Positions 1 through 9,100 of a stretch of 42,680 nucleotides of DNA are shown here, one piece after another. How positions within the stretch are numbered: the stretch's first letter is position 1; each line of letters begins with the position of its first letter. The stretch spans positions 1 to 42,680 of the IMG/VR virus record IMGVR_UViG_3300042924_006012. One strand, given 5' to 3'. A program made the translations under genes and the position numbers. This DNA comes from a virus. The notes below the pieces were generated by a model. The model was not told the DNA's origin. It searched no databases and was given only the letters and a program-made list of their open reading frames with translations.

Positions 1-858
1 TACAATAATTTTTCCATCATCATAACCTAATCCGTTGATGTGATTCTTCATTACCGAAACTTTTGTTCTTGAAGCAAACTTAATAGTTCGTTTATCTTTA
101 GTTGCAGTAATCTTAGTTGTTCCAGCGCCTTTTTGGTTACCAAATAAATAAACCAATGATGAGTTTAACCAAATCGCCTCTCCACCTTTAGCTTTAATCT
201 TCGGTTGTCCAAAAGGATTATCCGGTAATTCAACCCATGGTTGATTAACAATAATCAAAGTGTTTTCGTATTTTGAATCAGACTTACGAGAACCCGAAAT
301 TCTTTGGTTAATACCCATTCCAATCTTATCCGCTAATGCAGATGCATTGTGTTGTTTACCACCTTTACCTTCATAAGTCATTTTACAAGGTACAGAACCT
401 ACTGAATCCCACATAAAACATAAACTATAATCTAAGTTTCCTTTTTCTTGTTCGTCTAATAAATTATTAATGTAATCAGTAATTTGTTCGATATAATTAA
501 AGTTATTATTAAAGATGTAAAATCCATCCCAATCTAATTCACCTGTTTCTTCATCAACAACTTCCTGACAATCAAACCCCATTAACTTAGCGTGTTCAAA
601 CGACCATTTTTGTTCGGTAATAATAAAGACAGGTAAAATACCTTTTTTTTGTGCATCAACAGCAGTTTTTACAAGTGCTGTTGTTTTACCCGTATCCGAG
701 TGACCCAAGAACATATTAAGATGTCCAATCGCAGGTCCGGGTAATCCAACCGCATCCAAGAAGTCCGGACCTAAGTCAAAAAATCTTTGTGGTTTGTATT
801 TTGCCGATACCGAGAATTTATCTTTAATTGATTTGAAATCGTTTTTCTTAATCGCCAT
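1..858 (-). CDS. uvsX: UvsX/RecA-like recombinase (3' end outside window)
   Basis: The start codon is at 856-858 and the frame stays open for 286 codons to the window edge, so the C-terminus is missing. By family, this protein would form filaments on single-stranded DNA and drive strand exchange in recombination-dependent replication and repair. What is seen: a Walker A box GHSDTGKTT at about residues 52-60, a Walker B-like strand ending FMWDSVGS at about residues 155-162, and a following segment INQRISGSR, in the order found in RecA/UvsX cores. There is no long N-terminal extension before the ATPase core. It starts 11 bases inside the end of the preceding small gene, so the two are probably translationally coupled, and gp32-like protein lies just upstream in the same direction. 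T4 UvsX and gp32 work together, which supports the call. Cellular-type RecA is the alternative; the RecA/UvsX fold itself is secure. Confidence 0.88.
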   Translation of the reverse strand, partial: MAIKKNDFKSIKDKFSVSAKYKPQRFFDLGPDFLDAVGLPGPAIGHLNMFLGHSDTGKTTALVKTAVDAQKKGILPVFIITEQKWSFEHAKLMGFDCQEVVDEETGELDWDGFYIFNNNFNYIEQITDYINNLLDEQEKGNLDYSLCFMWDSVGSVPCKMTYEGKGGKQHNASALADKIGMGINQRISGSRKSDSKYENTLIIVNQPWVELPDNPFGQPKIKAKGGEAIWLNSSLVYLFGNQKGAGTTKITATKDKRTIKFASRTKVSVMKNHINGLGYDDGKIIV

Positions 859-1144
859 TTTCTATTTTTTTTATGTGTGGTAATTTGTTTGTTTTATTTC
901 TATTGTATTTTGAAGAATCTTCACCATATAGTACATCAATTTCTTCTTCATGAAAAGTAATCAATCGACTACTGATTACACCTTCTTCATTAGCCCCTTC
1001 GTCCAACATTCCAAATAAAACACTATCACCAATTTCTTTACTTCTCCCTGAGAAGTATGTTTTATCTTTTAGTTGACTTAGAATTTCATAAGACAACATT
1101 TTATTGTCCCTTAATTGTAAATCAATTTCTTCTTTAAATGTCAT
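848..1144 (-). CDS. Small acidic protein of unknown function
   Basis: A 98-residue protein between gp32-like protein and the recombinase. No family is recognised. It is charged, with an acidic middle (HEEEIDVLYGEDSS) and a basic patch near the C-terminus (RNKTNKLPHIKK). There is no signal peptide, membrane segment or cysteine. Its end overlaps the recombinase start by 11 bases, which argues for a real, coupled gene. Lying between two recombination/replication genes, it could be a small partner of that machinery, but nothing in the sequence proves this. Confidence 0.6.
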   Translation of the reverse strand: MTFKEEIDLQLRDNKMLSYEILSQLKDKTYFSGRSKEIGDSVLFGMLDEGANEEGVISSRLITFHEEEIDVLYGEDSSKYNRNKTNKLPHIKKIENGD

Positions 1145-1158
1145 ATGATAATATTATA

Positions 1159-1195
1159 AAACTTGGACACTTAGTTAGACAAAATGTCCAAGTTT
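1159..1195 (-). terminator. Rho-independent-type hairpin after gp32-like gene
   Basis: An 11-bp perfect stem (1159-1169 with 1185-1195) and a 15-base loop lie just past the stop codon of the gp32-like gene. On the minus strand the stem is followed by a weak T-rich run. It probably reduces read-through from a strongly expressed gene into the small gene and recombinase. Confidence 0.6.
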
Positions 1196-1207
1196 GATTG
1201 TTTTATT

Positions 1208-2062
1208 TTAGAAAGGTAAATCCTCGTCCGGGAAGTCGTTTGCTTGAGGGTCAACCGGTGCTGAACTTTGAGATTTTCCACCACCAAATGATTCCGTATT
1301 AACTGAATCACTTTCGTAAGCGTATCCACCTTTTTCCGAATCCCATCTTGGTGTTTCTCCACGAGCAATTGCCTCAAGATATTCAACAGGTTTTTTAGAA
1401 TAAACATCTAACCAAGTTAATTCGTCAGTAATCCAAGCGTTTGCTTGAGCCGGGTCAGTATGTACCGGACCTTGGTCTTCGTACATAATTGTAGATACTG
1501 CAGTATATTCTTTACCATTTGGAGCCTTTGTTTTATTTAATTCAATGATTAAATCTCTACCGATATTAGCATCAGTAATATCTCCTTTGTTTCTCCAAAT
1601 TGGAATGATTTTATCTAAGATACCATCATTTTTGTAGTTGTGTTTGAATCTCCAAAATTTTGGTCCGTCTTCTTCCTTATCTCTATCTATAACTTTTACG
1701 ATATAGAATTTACGAGAACGATACTGAGCAGCCAATTGTTTGTCTGATTCTTTTCCGGTTGAGATTAACTCTTCATAAACCTCATTTAAAGGTGAACGTT
1801 CGTTATCGTTTTTTCCCGGGTCATAAAATTTTTGCCATTGTCCTCCTACTTGTATCTCATGATACCAAGCCTCTTTAAATGGTGATGAACCATCGCTTGT
1901 AGGTAAGATTCTAACTCTTCTTTGTCCAGATTGCTCCTTATCACTTAAGATAAGTGCAAAATATTTTTTCATTCTTTCGTCTTGCGACATTTTCCCTTGG
2001 GCCCCGCCCCCTGATTGTTTTGAATTTTCGTACTGTGCCAATACGGCGTCTAATGAACTCAT
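1208..2062 (-). CDS. gp32: gp32-like single-stranded DNA-binding protein without the zinc cysteines
   Basis: A 284-residue protein close in length to T4 gp32 (301). By family it coats single-stranded DNA cooperatively during replication and recombination. What is seen: a basic/polar N-terminus (MSSLDAVLAQYE, then KMSQDERMKKYF), a core containing VRILP, the segment RSRKFYIVKVIDRDKEEDG resembling the gp32 strand after the zinc region, and an acidic tail ending DFPDEDLPF, the kind of tip by which SSBs recruit partners. T4 gp32 binds zinc through one His and three Cys. The corresponding stretch here, around NDNERSPLNEVYEEL, has no cysteine, and the whole protein lacks cysteine. Hairpin terminators lie on both sides of the gene (2132-2155 and 1159-1195), so it probably has its own transcript. 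No Shine-Dalgarno sequence precedes the start. Confidence 0.85.
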   Translation of the reverse strand: MSSLDAVLAQYENSKQSGGGAQGKMSQDERMKKYFALILSDKEQSGQRRVRILPTSDGSSPFKEAWYHEIQVGGQWQKFYDPGKNDNERSPLNEVYEELISTGKESDKQLAAQYRSRKFYIVKVIDRDKEEDGPKFWRFKHNYKNDGILDKIIPIWRNKGDITDANIGRDLIIELNKTKAPNGKEYTAVSTIMYEDQGPVHTDPAQANAWITDELTWLDVYSKKPVEYLEAIARGETPRWDSEKGGYAYESDSVNTESFGGGKSQSSAPVDPQANDFPDEDLPF

Positions 2063-2131
2063 GTGTTATAAAATTAAATTGTTAAATTGTCCTTTAAATA
2101 TAGGTGATAAAATTAATGAAGTCAAATAAAA

Positions 2132-2155
2132 AAAGGTGTCCGTTAAGACACCTTT
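2132..2155 (-). terminator. Rho-independent terminator upstream of gp32-like gene
   Basis: A perfect 9-bp stem, AAAGGTGTC (2132-2140) with GACACCTTT (2147-2155), and a 6-base loop. On the minus strand it is followed by a long T-rich run (complement of 2126-2131), a textbook intrinsic terminator just after the 232-residue gene. Confidence 0.82.
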
Positions 2156-2165
2156 GAATTTTTTA

Positions 2166-2864
2166 TTATCGTTTGAATGATGTTTTGTATTCATCTTCTT
2201 GAGAACCAGGTTGGAATGAATTTTTAATATCATTTACATTAATATCTTCAACTTCGTCTGAAGTTAAAACATAATCATTTTTTCCTGTTTTCTCCATCTC
2301 TTCTTGTTTGTCATCGAAGAATTGTGAAAGTTTTTGGTTAAATGGATATGAATCGTAACTTCTCAACTCTAATTTTTCTTGAGGAGTTTTTTCACGATAC
2401 TTCTCAATTTTATTTTCAAGTGAGTTTAATTTGTTCATAACATTATCCATCTCACCCAATTTAGCTTCTAAGTTAGACAATTGGTTAAACAAGTTTTCAA
2501 AATATTCTTCTTGTTTTGTTTCAATATTTTTTTGAGAATTAACTAAGTCAGTTATTTCAAGTTCTTCAGATTCTTCACCTTCAGTACTTGTTTCTTCTGA
2601 TTGTCCCTCATCGTCAATTTTTTCAACGTCAGGGTCATTAGCAACATCAATTGGTTGTGGTGCCCCGTCTCCCGGTGCTGGTGGTGGTACTGCCTCAGAA
2701 GGTGCCGGTGCCGGTGGAACTTCTCCTCCCGCAGGTGGTGGTGGCGTTAACGCCTCTAACCCCGCTGTTGGGTCTTCAGGAACTTCCGCCTCTTGTTCCA
2801 TAATATACTTGTTGATATTATGATATCTTGCAATTTCTTGTATTAATTTCTTGTCTAAAGCCAT
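2166..2864 (-). CDS. Proline-rich, coiled-coil protein of unknown function
   Basis: A 232-residue protein. It opens with a short helical segment (MALDKKLIQEIARYHNINKY), followed by a Pro/Ala/Gly-rich stretch at about residues 38-72 with runs such as TPPPPAGG, then an acidic region with SEETSTEGEESEELE. A predicted coiled coil spans about residues 108-160 (heptad-like LEAKLGEMDNVMNKLNSLENK). The C-terminal 70 residues are charged. No cysteine, signal peptide or membrane segment is seen. This layout suits a virion-internal, scaffold-like or tail-associated protein, but no family is recognised and the role is open. It starts 6 bases after the preceding 74-residue gene, in the same operon, and ends at a strong terminator. 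Confidence 0.7.
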   Translation of the reverse strand: MALDKKLIQEIARYHNINKYIMEQEAEVPEDPTAGLEALTPPPPAGGEVPPAPAPSEAVPPPAPGDGAPQPIDVANDPDVEKIDDEGQSEETSTEGEESEELEITDLVNSQKNIETKQEEYFENLFNQLSNLEAKLGEMDNVMNKLNSLENKIEKYREKTPQEKLELRSYDSYPFNQKLSQFFDDKQEEMEKTGKNDYVLTSDEVEDINVNDIKNSFQPGSQEDEYKTSFKR

Positions 2865-2869
2865 TTCGA

Positions 2870-3094
2870 TTATCCGTTTAATAATTGTTTAATTCCTCCT
2901 GCCGTTTCAACTCTAACTTTTCTATTAATAGTTGTTTGGTGTCCGGCTCTTTCAATAAGACCATCTCTTTCTCTGATTGTATAACAATCCCCTGTGTCTA
3001 AATCACAAACTTGTTGTGTTCCGTCACCGTTATCTGTTTGAGAAACTCTAGTTGATTTCCCAAGATAGTTGTCTAATGCTGATTTTATGTTCAT
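2870..3094 (-). CDS. Small protein of unknown function ending in a TAGGIK motif
   Basis: A 74-residue protein. The middle, DGTQQVCDLDTGDCYTIRER, has two cysteines nine residues apart in a likely beta hairpin, and the end reads ETAGGIKQLLNG. The same TAGGIK peptide lies near the C-terminus of the HAD-fold protein at 19705-20535. No known family is recognised. A TATTTATA element lies 14 bases before the start and the next gene follows closely, so it is probably expressed with the 232-residue protein. Confidence 0.65.
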   Translation of the reverse strand: MNIKSALDNYLGKSTRVSQTDNGDGTQQVCDLDTGDCYTIRERDGLIERAGHQTTINRKVRVETAGGIKQLLNG

Positions 3095-3108
3095 AAAATT
3101 GTTTTTAT

Positions 3109-3116
3109 TATAAATA
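3109..3116 (-). promoter_or_regulatory. TATTTATA candidate promoter element
   Basis: The coding (minus) strand reads TATTTATA 14 bases before the 74-residue gene. It is part of a 17-base sequence repeated exactly at 35421-35437. One of a family of such sites in this window. Confidence 0.4.
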
Positions 3117-3126
3117 TATCGTTATG

Positions 3127-6100
3127 TTATAAAGTGAAAACGTCACTTACTATAGTTTGAACTAAAACTTCACCACCAATCGGAGATGTATTACCATACG
3201 GTTTATATTGTACTTGTAATCTAAAATTCCCCAATTTATTAATATTAATTAAATTAGTATAATTAGTCGCAACACTTCCACTACCACCATAATTTGCAAT
3301 TTCATATGTTTCAGCGTATAAAACTCTATTATTAATAGCTTTTCGTTCGTCAAATGGTTCTTGAGTTGTTAATTGATATGTAATATATCCTCCATCCGGT
3401 TTTTTAATATTATAATAACTCCAACCACTTCCTTGTAACTCAGTGGACTCACCTATTTTAACGAAAGCAATTTGTTGAGGTGGGAATGTTGGTAATGTTT
3501 GACTAGTTGGAACATTGTCAACAGGAACTTGAGATTGATTTGGTAATGTATACCAAACTCTGAACGGAAATTGTTGTACCACGGGTTGTTCTTGTCCTTT
3601 ATACGCTTTAAGAACAAACACAATATCAATCTGTGTTTTACCTTCAATTTTAGGGATATTAGTTATAAAATAAGATTCAACTTCAGTTAAGTTAATATTA
3701 AACTGATTATTTGATACTTGCCCTCCAACACCTATCACACTTTGTGAAATATATTTTCGAGTAACTTTACCGTTAACTTCCTCTAATTCATATACTACAT
3801 ATTTCATGTCAGGATTAGGTGATAATACCCATCCAGTTTCCTGTGGATTTATCTTAACATTTAATGATTGAGTTTTACTATCGTTCAACTGAACCGCGGT
3901 ACCAATCATAGTAATATTACCCACAGTCTGAGGATTAGTATTTACAGTCTCAGTTTGAGGTGCGTTTGCAGTTTGATTTTGTGGATTTTGATAACCACCC
4001 GGTGATGCTGCAGATGACGCAGTGATTGATGGGTCAAATGTATAATCATTTGTACTTGTTACGGTACCATTAGGGGTTACAATAACAATCTTACCTTTAT
4101 TAACTACAGTACCCGTTCCAATTATTGGTGTGTTAAACCTTAATGTTGTATTATTAAACACCGTGAATCCTGTTGCAGGAACACTAACTCCATTAACTGT
4201 AACTGAGGTGGCACCATTAAAACTAACTCCATTAACTTGAACTATAGTTCCAGTATTACCTGATAAAGGAGAGAATGATGTAATAGTTGGTGGAGGACAT
4301 GCTAATTGTGAGGTAACCGCTGCAGTATTTGGAACACCATTTGTAGTACCTTCACTCTCAACTTTATTAATTATATTTTTTAAATCCTCAACAATCGCTT
4401 TAGTTGCAACACCGACACTAAGTGCCGAGGTTAACGCTTTATCAAATGTTTCTTTAGTTTCAGTATATTCTTTAGTATGTGAATCATAAGTAGATTCACT
4501 AACATTTTTAACCGGCCAATAACAAGCATAATACTTAACAAGACCCAACTCTAATACTTGTGGAACTCTTTCCTGTAATCTAGCAGTCATAAACGACACA
4601 AATGTATCAATCGATGCAAAATTAGCAACAGGTGTTGTTCCTTTAGTTGAAGGATTTGGATTAAGATTTACACAAGAATATGTACTAAGGAACGTATCAT
4701 CAATCTGACCGTAATCAACATTTAATGGAGCCGTTGCAAAGTTATTATTCCAACCATTAAACACACCTAATTTACTATTACTATCTTTTTGGAAAGTTCT
4801 AAGATAAGCAATACAATAAATAATTGTTGCCAACTCAGGGTTATTTGGCATAACTCGTTTAAGAACATCCGCAAATTCTTTTTCAGTCATTTTGGTAAGA
4901 ACTGCATTAGTTGCCTGATATTTTTTAGATAAATAAATTGGAAGTACCTGACTTTCACATTCATTTGGAGCACCTTTTGTATTATTTGCAGATTGAACTG
5001 TATTATTTGTTTTATTAGATTCGGTTGAAGCACTTAATACATTAATTTTATCTTGTTTAATTTTAAGAAGTGATTCAATTTTTGTTAATAAATTTTGATT
5101 AATACTTTGAATAAAACTATCAATTGCGGGTAAATCGTATACTCCTTGTCTAATTCCTTGAAATGATGTTTGAAACTGTCCCGGTTGGATACTATGTTCA
5201 ACTTGTTGTATCATATACGGTCCATTAAACATTGGGACGTGTCTTAAATTAAAATACATTGTTGGTTGTAATAAGGCATTCCCTAAACAGACAACAGAAC
5301 ATTTGTAACTTCTTTGTTTATAAAGATTATACAAACTTGCATTTTGTGTTGAAACATTTTTACCTGATGCTTGTTCAGATATATTTATCTGTGTTGCAAT
5401 TGATTCTGAAGTTGCAGTACCATTATCCTGAGAAACAGAGAATGAGTAAAACACATTTTGATTTCTTGTCCCAATATCAACTGTAAATCCAACACATTTA
5501 TTTGAAACCCCCCAATCTTTTTTACCAACTTGATTTTCAATCAAAGGATTTTCAGAGGCACGACTCATATTAAAACCGTCATCTCTAAACCTAAAATTAC
5601 CTTTTGGTAATTCTAAATATTGAGATGGTTTTCCAACATAAAAACAAACCATTTTAGAACTTGATTTTCTGTAATCAACATCTAAAAATGTTCCCCATAA
5701 ACTATTAGCAAACTCTAATGACCCTTCGGCTTTATTTGGTATTGTTGTACCATCAACATCCTGAACATTATAAAAATTAATATATGCCGGTAGATTCATC
5801 ACAGTGAAATTATTTTTAATCAATAATCCACTGATGAATGTATAAACACTCATAGTTTCGTTTAAAGATTTTTGACTAAACATACTTCTCATATCAAAAA
5901 TATCCAATAAGATAGTATCACCAATATTTCTTGACGCTCTATCTAAGAATAGAATATCTTCAAACAGTGTTTTAGTTTTATAATCCCCTCCAGCAATCCA
6001 TTTATCATTTAGAGCTTTAAATACTTCATAGTTTTCAACTTTACTTTGTTGTCCATCAATTACAGTTTGAATTGTTTTTTCAGGTAATTGTTGTTGGTCC

Positions 6101-9100
6101 GGTAAATCCCTTCTAACACCATCTAAAACAAGATTTAAAAAATTATCTTGTAACACACTTTCGTTGGTTAAATACTGATTAATTTGTGCCTGAAATTGAG
6201 CAACGGTAGTAGTTGGATTCTTTAATTTTTGAGTAGCATACATTTTAATAATTGGTGCCAATAACACAACATTATCAACTGAGAATAAAATATTATTATC
6301 AATAAAGAAATCTGTAATATATGAACCCGTGCTACTATATCTAACGTTATTTATTGTTGAAAACCCAACTTCAGTTTCAAGGGTAATCCAAGCATTTGGA
6401 TTTAACGATTGAGACTGACTAAGACTTAAAGTACTAGTTCTGGTTGGTAATGTATTTTTAACATATGGTTGGAATTGAATTGGGTCAACAACTTTTTGCA
6501 CATTATTATGTGAAAGATATGAATCAAAAATTCTTCTTCTATAATTTGACGGATTACCATATCTAAATAAAACATCATAATTCATGAAATCTTTAATACC
6601 CGCTTGGAAAACATTATATTGACTACCAATCGCGTTATTAAAATATTCTGAGTCCAAAACATTTTTTCCCGGGGCAGCTATTGTCATTAAATTTCTAAAT
6701 AATGATTGGAAATTTCTAAATGTAGCATTAACTTGAACTACCGATGTTTCAAATTGTGAAACTTCAGCACCTGTTGAACTATTTGTAATAGGTTTACTAA
6801 AATTTAAAAACTCCTGTTCAAACGAATCTAATATTTTTTTCTCAAAAACTGAAAATATTTCTTCAATTTTGGTATAGTTATCCCCATTCAAAAAGTATAA
6901 TGGAGATTGTGTTTCACCACTATTAATTAAATTAATGTAAGAATCCGGTTGGGGGTAGGCAATTTGATTACTATCAAAATATCCATAGTTAGGTGCGGAC
7001 CATAAAGTTCTAACCGAACCATTATAAACACTAGGGTTTGATGTTAAATCAACTTTTGTAATATCATCAGTTGTTAAATTACTAATACAAGCAATTACAG
7101 ATTGATTTAAAGTATTACCAAACGATGGAACTACAAAATAGTCGGTACCCTTAGTATTATTAACAGGATTACAATTAACCTCAGGATAATAATTACTACT
7201 ACTAAGTAAAACCGAATATGTCTTAACGTTTAACTCTTTTCCGTTTTGATTAGCATTTATATTAGATTGTTTAAAGTTGAACAACTTCATTCCTCCATCA
7301 ACACTTTTTTGAATTTCAGCGTTAGTGTAATCATCATACAATTCAAACCCATTATAAAAAACATTAAAATCATTAATCACTTTAGGATAAAATCCAATAT
7401 TCATATTTGCAGTAATCGATGTCTCTTCTTGTAACGTTATTGAAACAGGGTCACTATTATATTTAAACTGATAGTTTTGAGTATTTGAACTCAAAATAGG
7501 ACTATAATTTGTTGTGTAATCAAAGTTAGTCCAAGCAGTTGTTAAAATATCAACGTTAGATTCTTTGTATTTTTTATAACGATGCCAAATTGAACCATAC
7601 TTTAATATCCAAGCATAAGGCAATTTATGAATCGCACCAAATTTTTTCAAACAAGACGAAATGTAATCTAATTCGTCAACAAAAGTACCCGTATTAGTTT
7701 TATATCTTTCTCTTAAAGTCGCTAATGGTAATGAATTTAAGAAAAGATAAGCCGATTGAACATATGGATATGGGTCACTTCTTCTATTATTTTGAACACC
7801 ATTTATTATTGAATTAACAAAATAAGGTGTATTCAACATAGAAGTTGTTGTTTTAAATGGTAACTGATTTGTTGGTGTTGTAAAATCACAATACCCCTCA
7901 GTTGCAATAAAATTTTTAGGTTCTCGACTCTTGTAATAATCAACAAACCCATAAGGATTTAATAAATTAAATTGTACCGCAACTAATGACGGATTTTCAT
8001 TTTGATAAAATGAAAAATTTGTAACCGGTCTATTGGTCGTAAAATTATAAACATCATTAAAATTTGAAATAATTTTTCTTGGTTCAAATATTTTTAAAGT
8101 TTTCTTTGTATTGTACACTTCATTACCCACCGATTTATTACTTGAACTTAAATTAGTTAAACACCACGTAGGGTCTGTATAAGGTAATGTATCCACAACC
8201 AATGGTTCATTTGAAGCGTTTGTTAATAATTTCTCAAGTGCTAACGATTTAGTACTTACTTGAGGTATTTTTCCAATGTCAGATGTAGATAAAATACTAT
8301 ATGAATTATCCACCAAATTCCTAATATATGGTGTAACAAAGAAATCACGAATGTAATCTTGATACGCCCTACCAGTACCATTATTCGAAATTGTACTTAG
8401 AAACTCAGGATATGAATTTGCCTTTAAATTATAATTTTTAAGTTTTAATGTTAAGTATGGAGAACTTATTCCAAGTCCTTTTACAATATTATTAACCTCG
8501 GCTTCAACATTTAATTTAATTAACTCATCAATCTGATTAGAATTAGCTCTAACTAACCCTGAATAGTGTGAAGTTAAAAATTGTCTCTCCCAAATTTCAT
8601 AAAAGAATTTTACCTCTTCTTTATTAACATAAGGTAATCCGGCTGACGGAAATTCAATTGCATTGATATTAATTCTATTTGTATCTCTTTCATTATCTAA
8701 TGGTGGAGGTGCGATTGGTACACTGAATTTTTGAGTAATACCTTTCATATACTCCTCAACAAATTCAACTTCAGGCCATTTGTCAAACAGATACCCTTGA
8801 GTTAAATCAACAACCGTTGGGTCTGCAATATATTTTAATTGGAATCTACCCTTCTTATCTTCCGGTGTTTCAACAAAGAATAAAGGCCATGGGTAAACCG
8901 GTTCTTTAGCGTTTGCTAGTCCTTGATTTGATTCTTGAGCACTTGTAGATATTTCAAAATTTTGTCTTGTTTCAGAACTTTGAGCAGAAGATGGATTGTC
9001 CATAATTGCTTGTTTTCTAACAGGGTCATATTTAACATTCCAAGCATTTGTATGTACATCATCTAATAAACGAATAAATGCCTCGGCAGATGCCATTACA

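Noticed and set aside
1171-1407. 78-residue frame overlapping the gp32-like gene
   Set aside because: It lies mostly inside the gp32-like gene in another phase and crosses the terminator hairpin; no domain is seen.
2896-2901. AGGAGG on the minus strand, like a perfect Shine-Dalgarno site (also in the end of the HAD-like gene near 19724)
   Set aside because: It lies 32 bases before the next start and encodes the AGGI of the shared C-terminal motif, so it is coding sequence rather than a ribosome site.
7246-7434. Plus-strand frames inside the giant hub-like gene, here and at 5259-5486, 8996-9241 and 10556-10765
   Set aside because: They are opposite-strand shadows of a gene with strong protein-like composition and have no domain or leader of their own.
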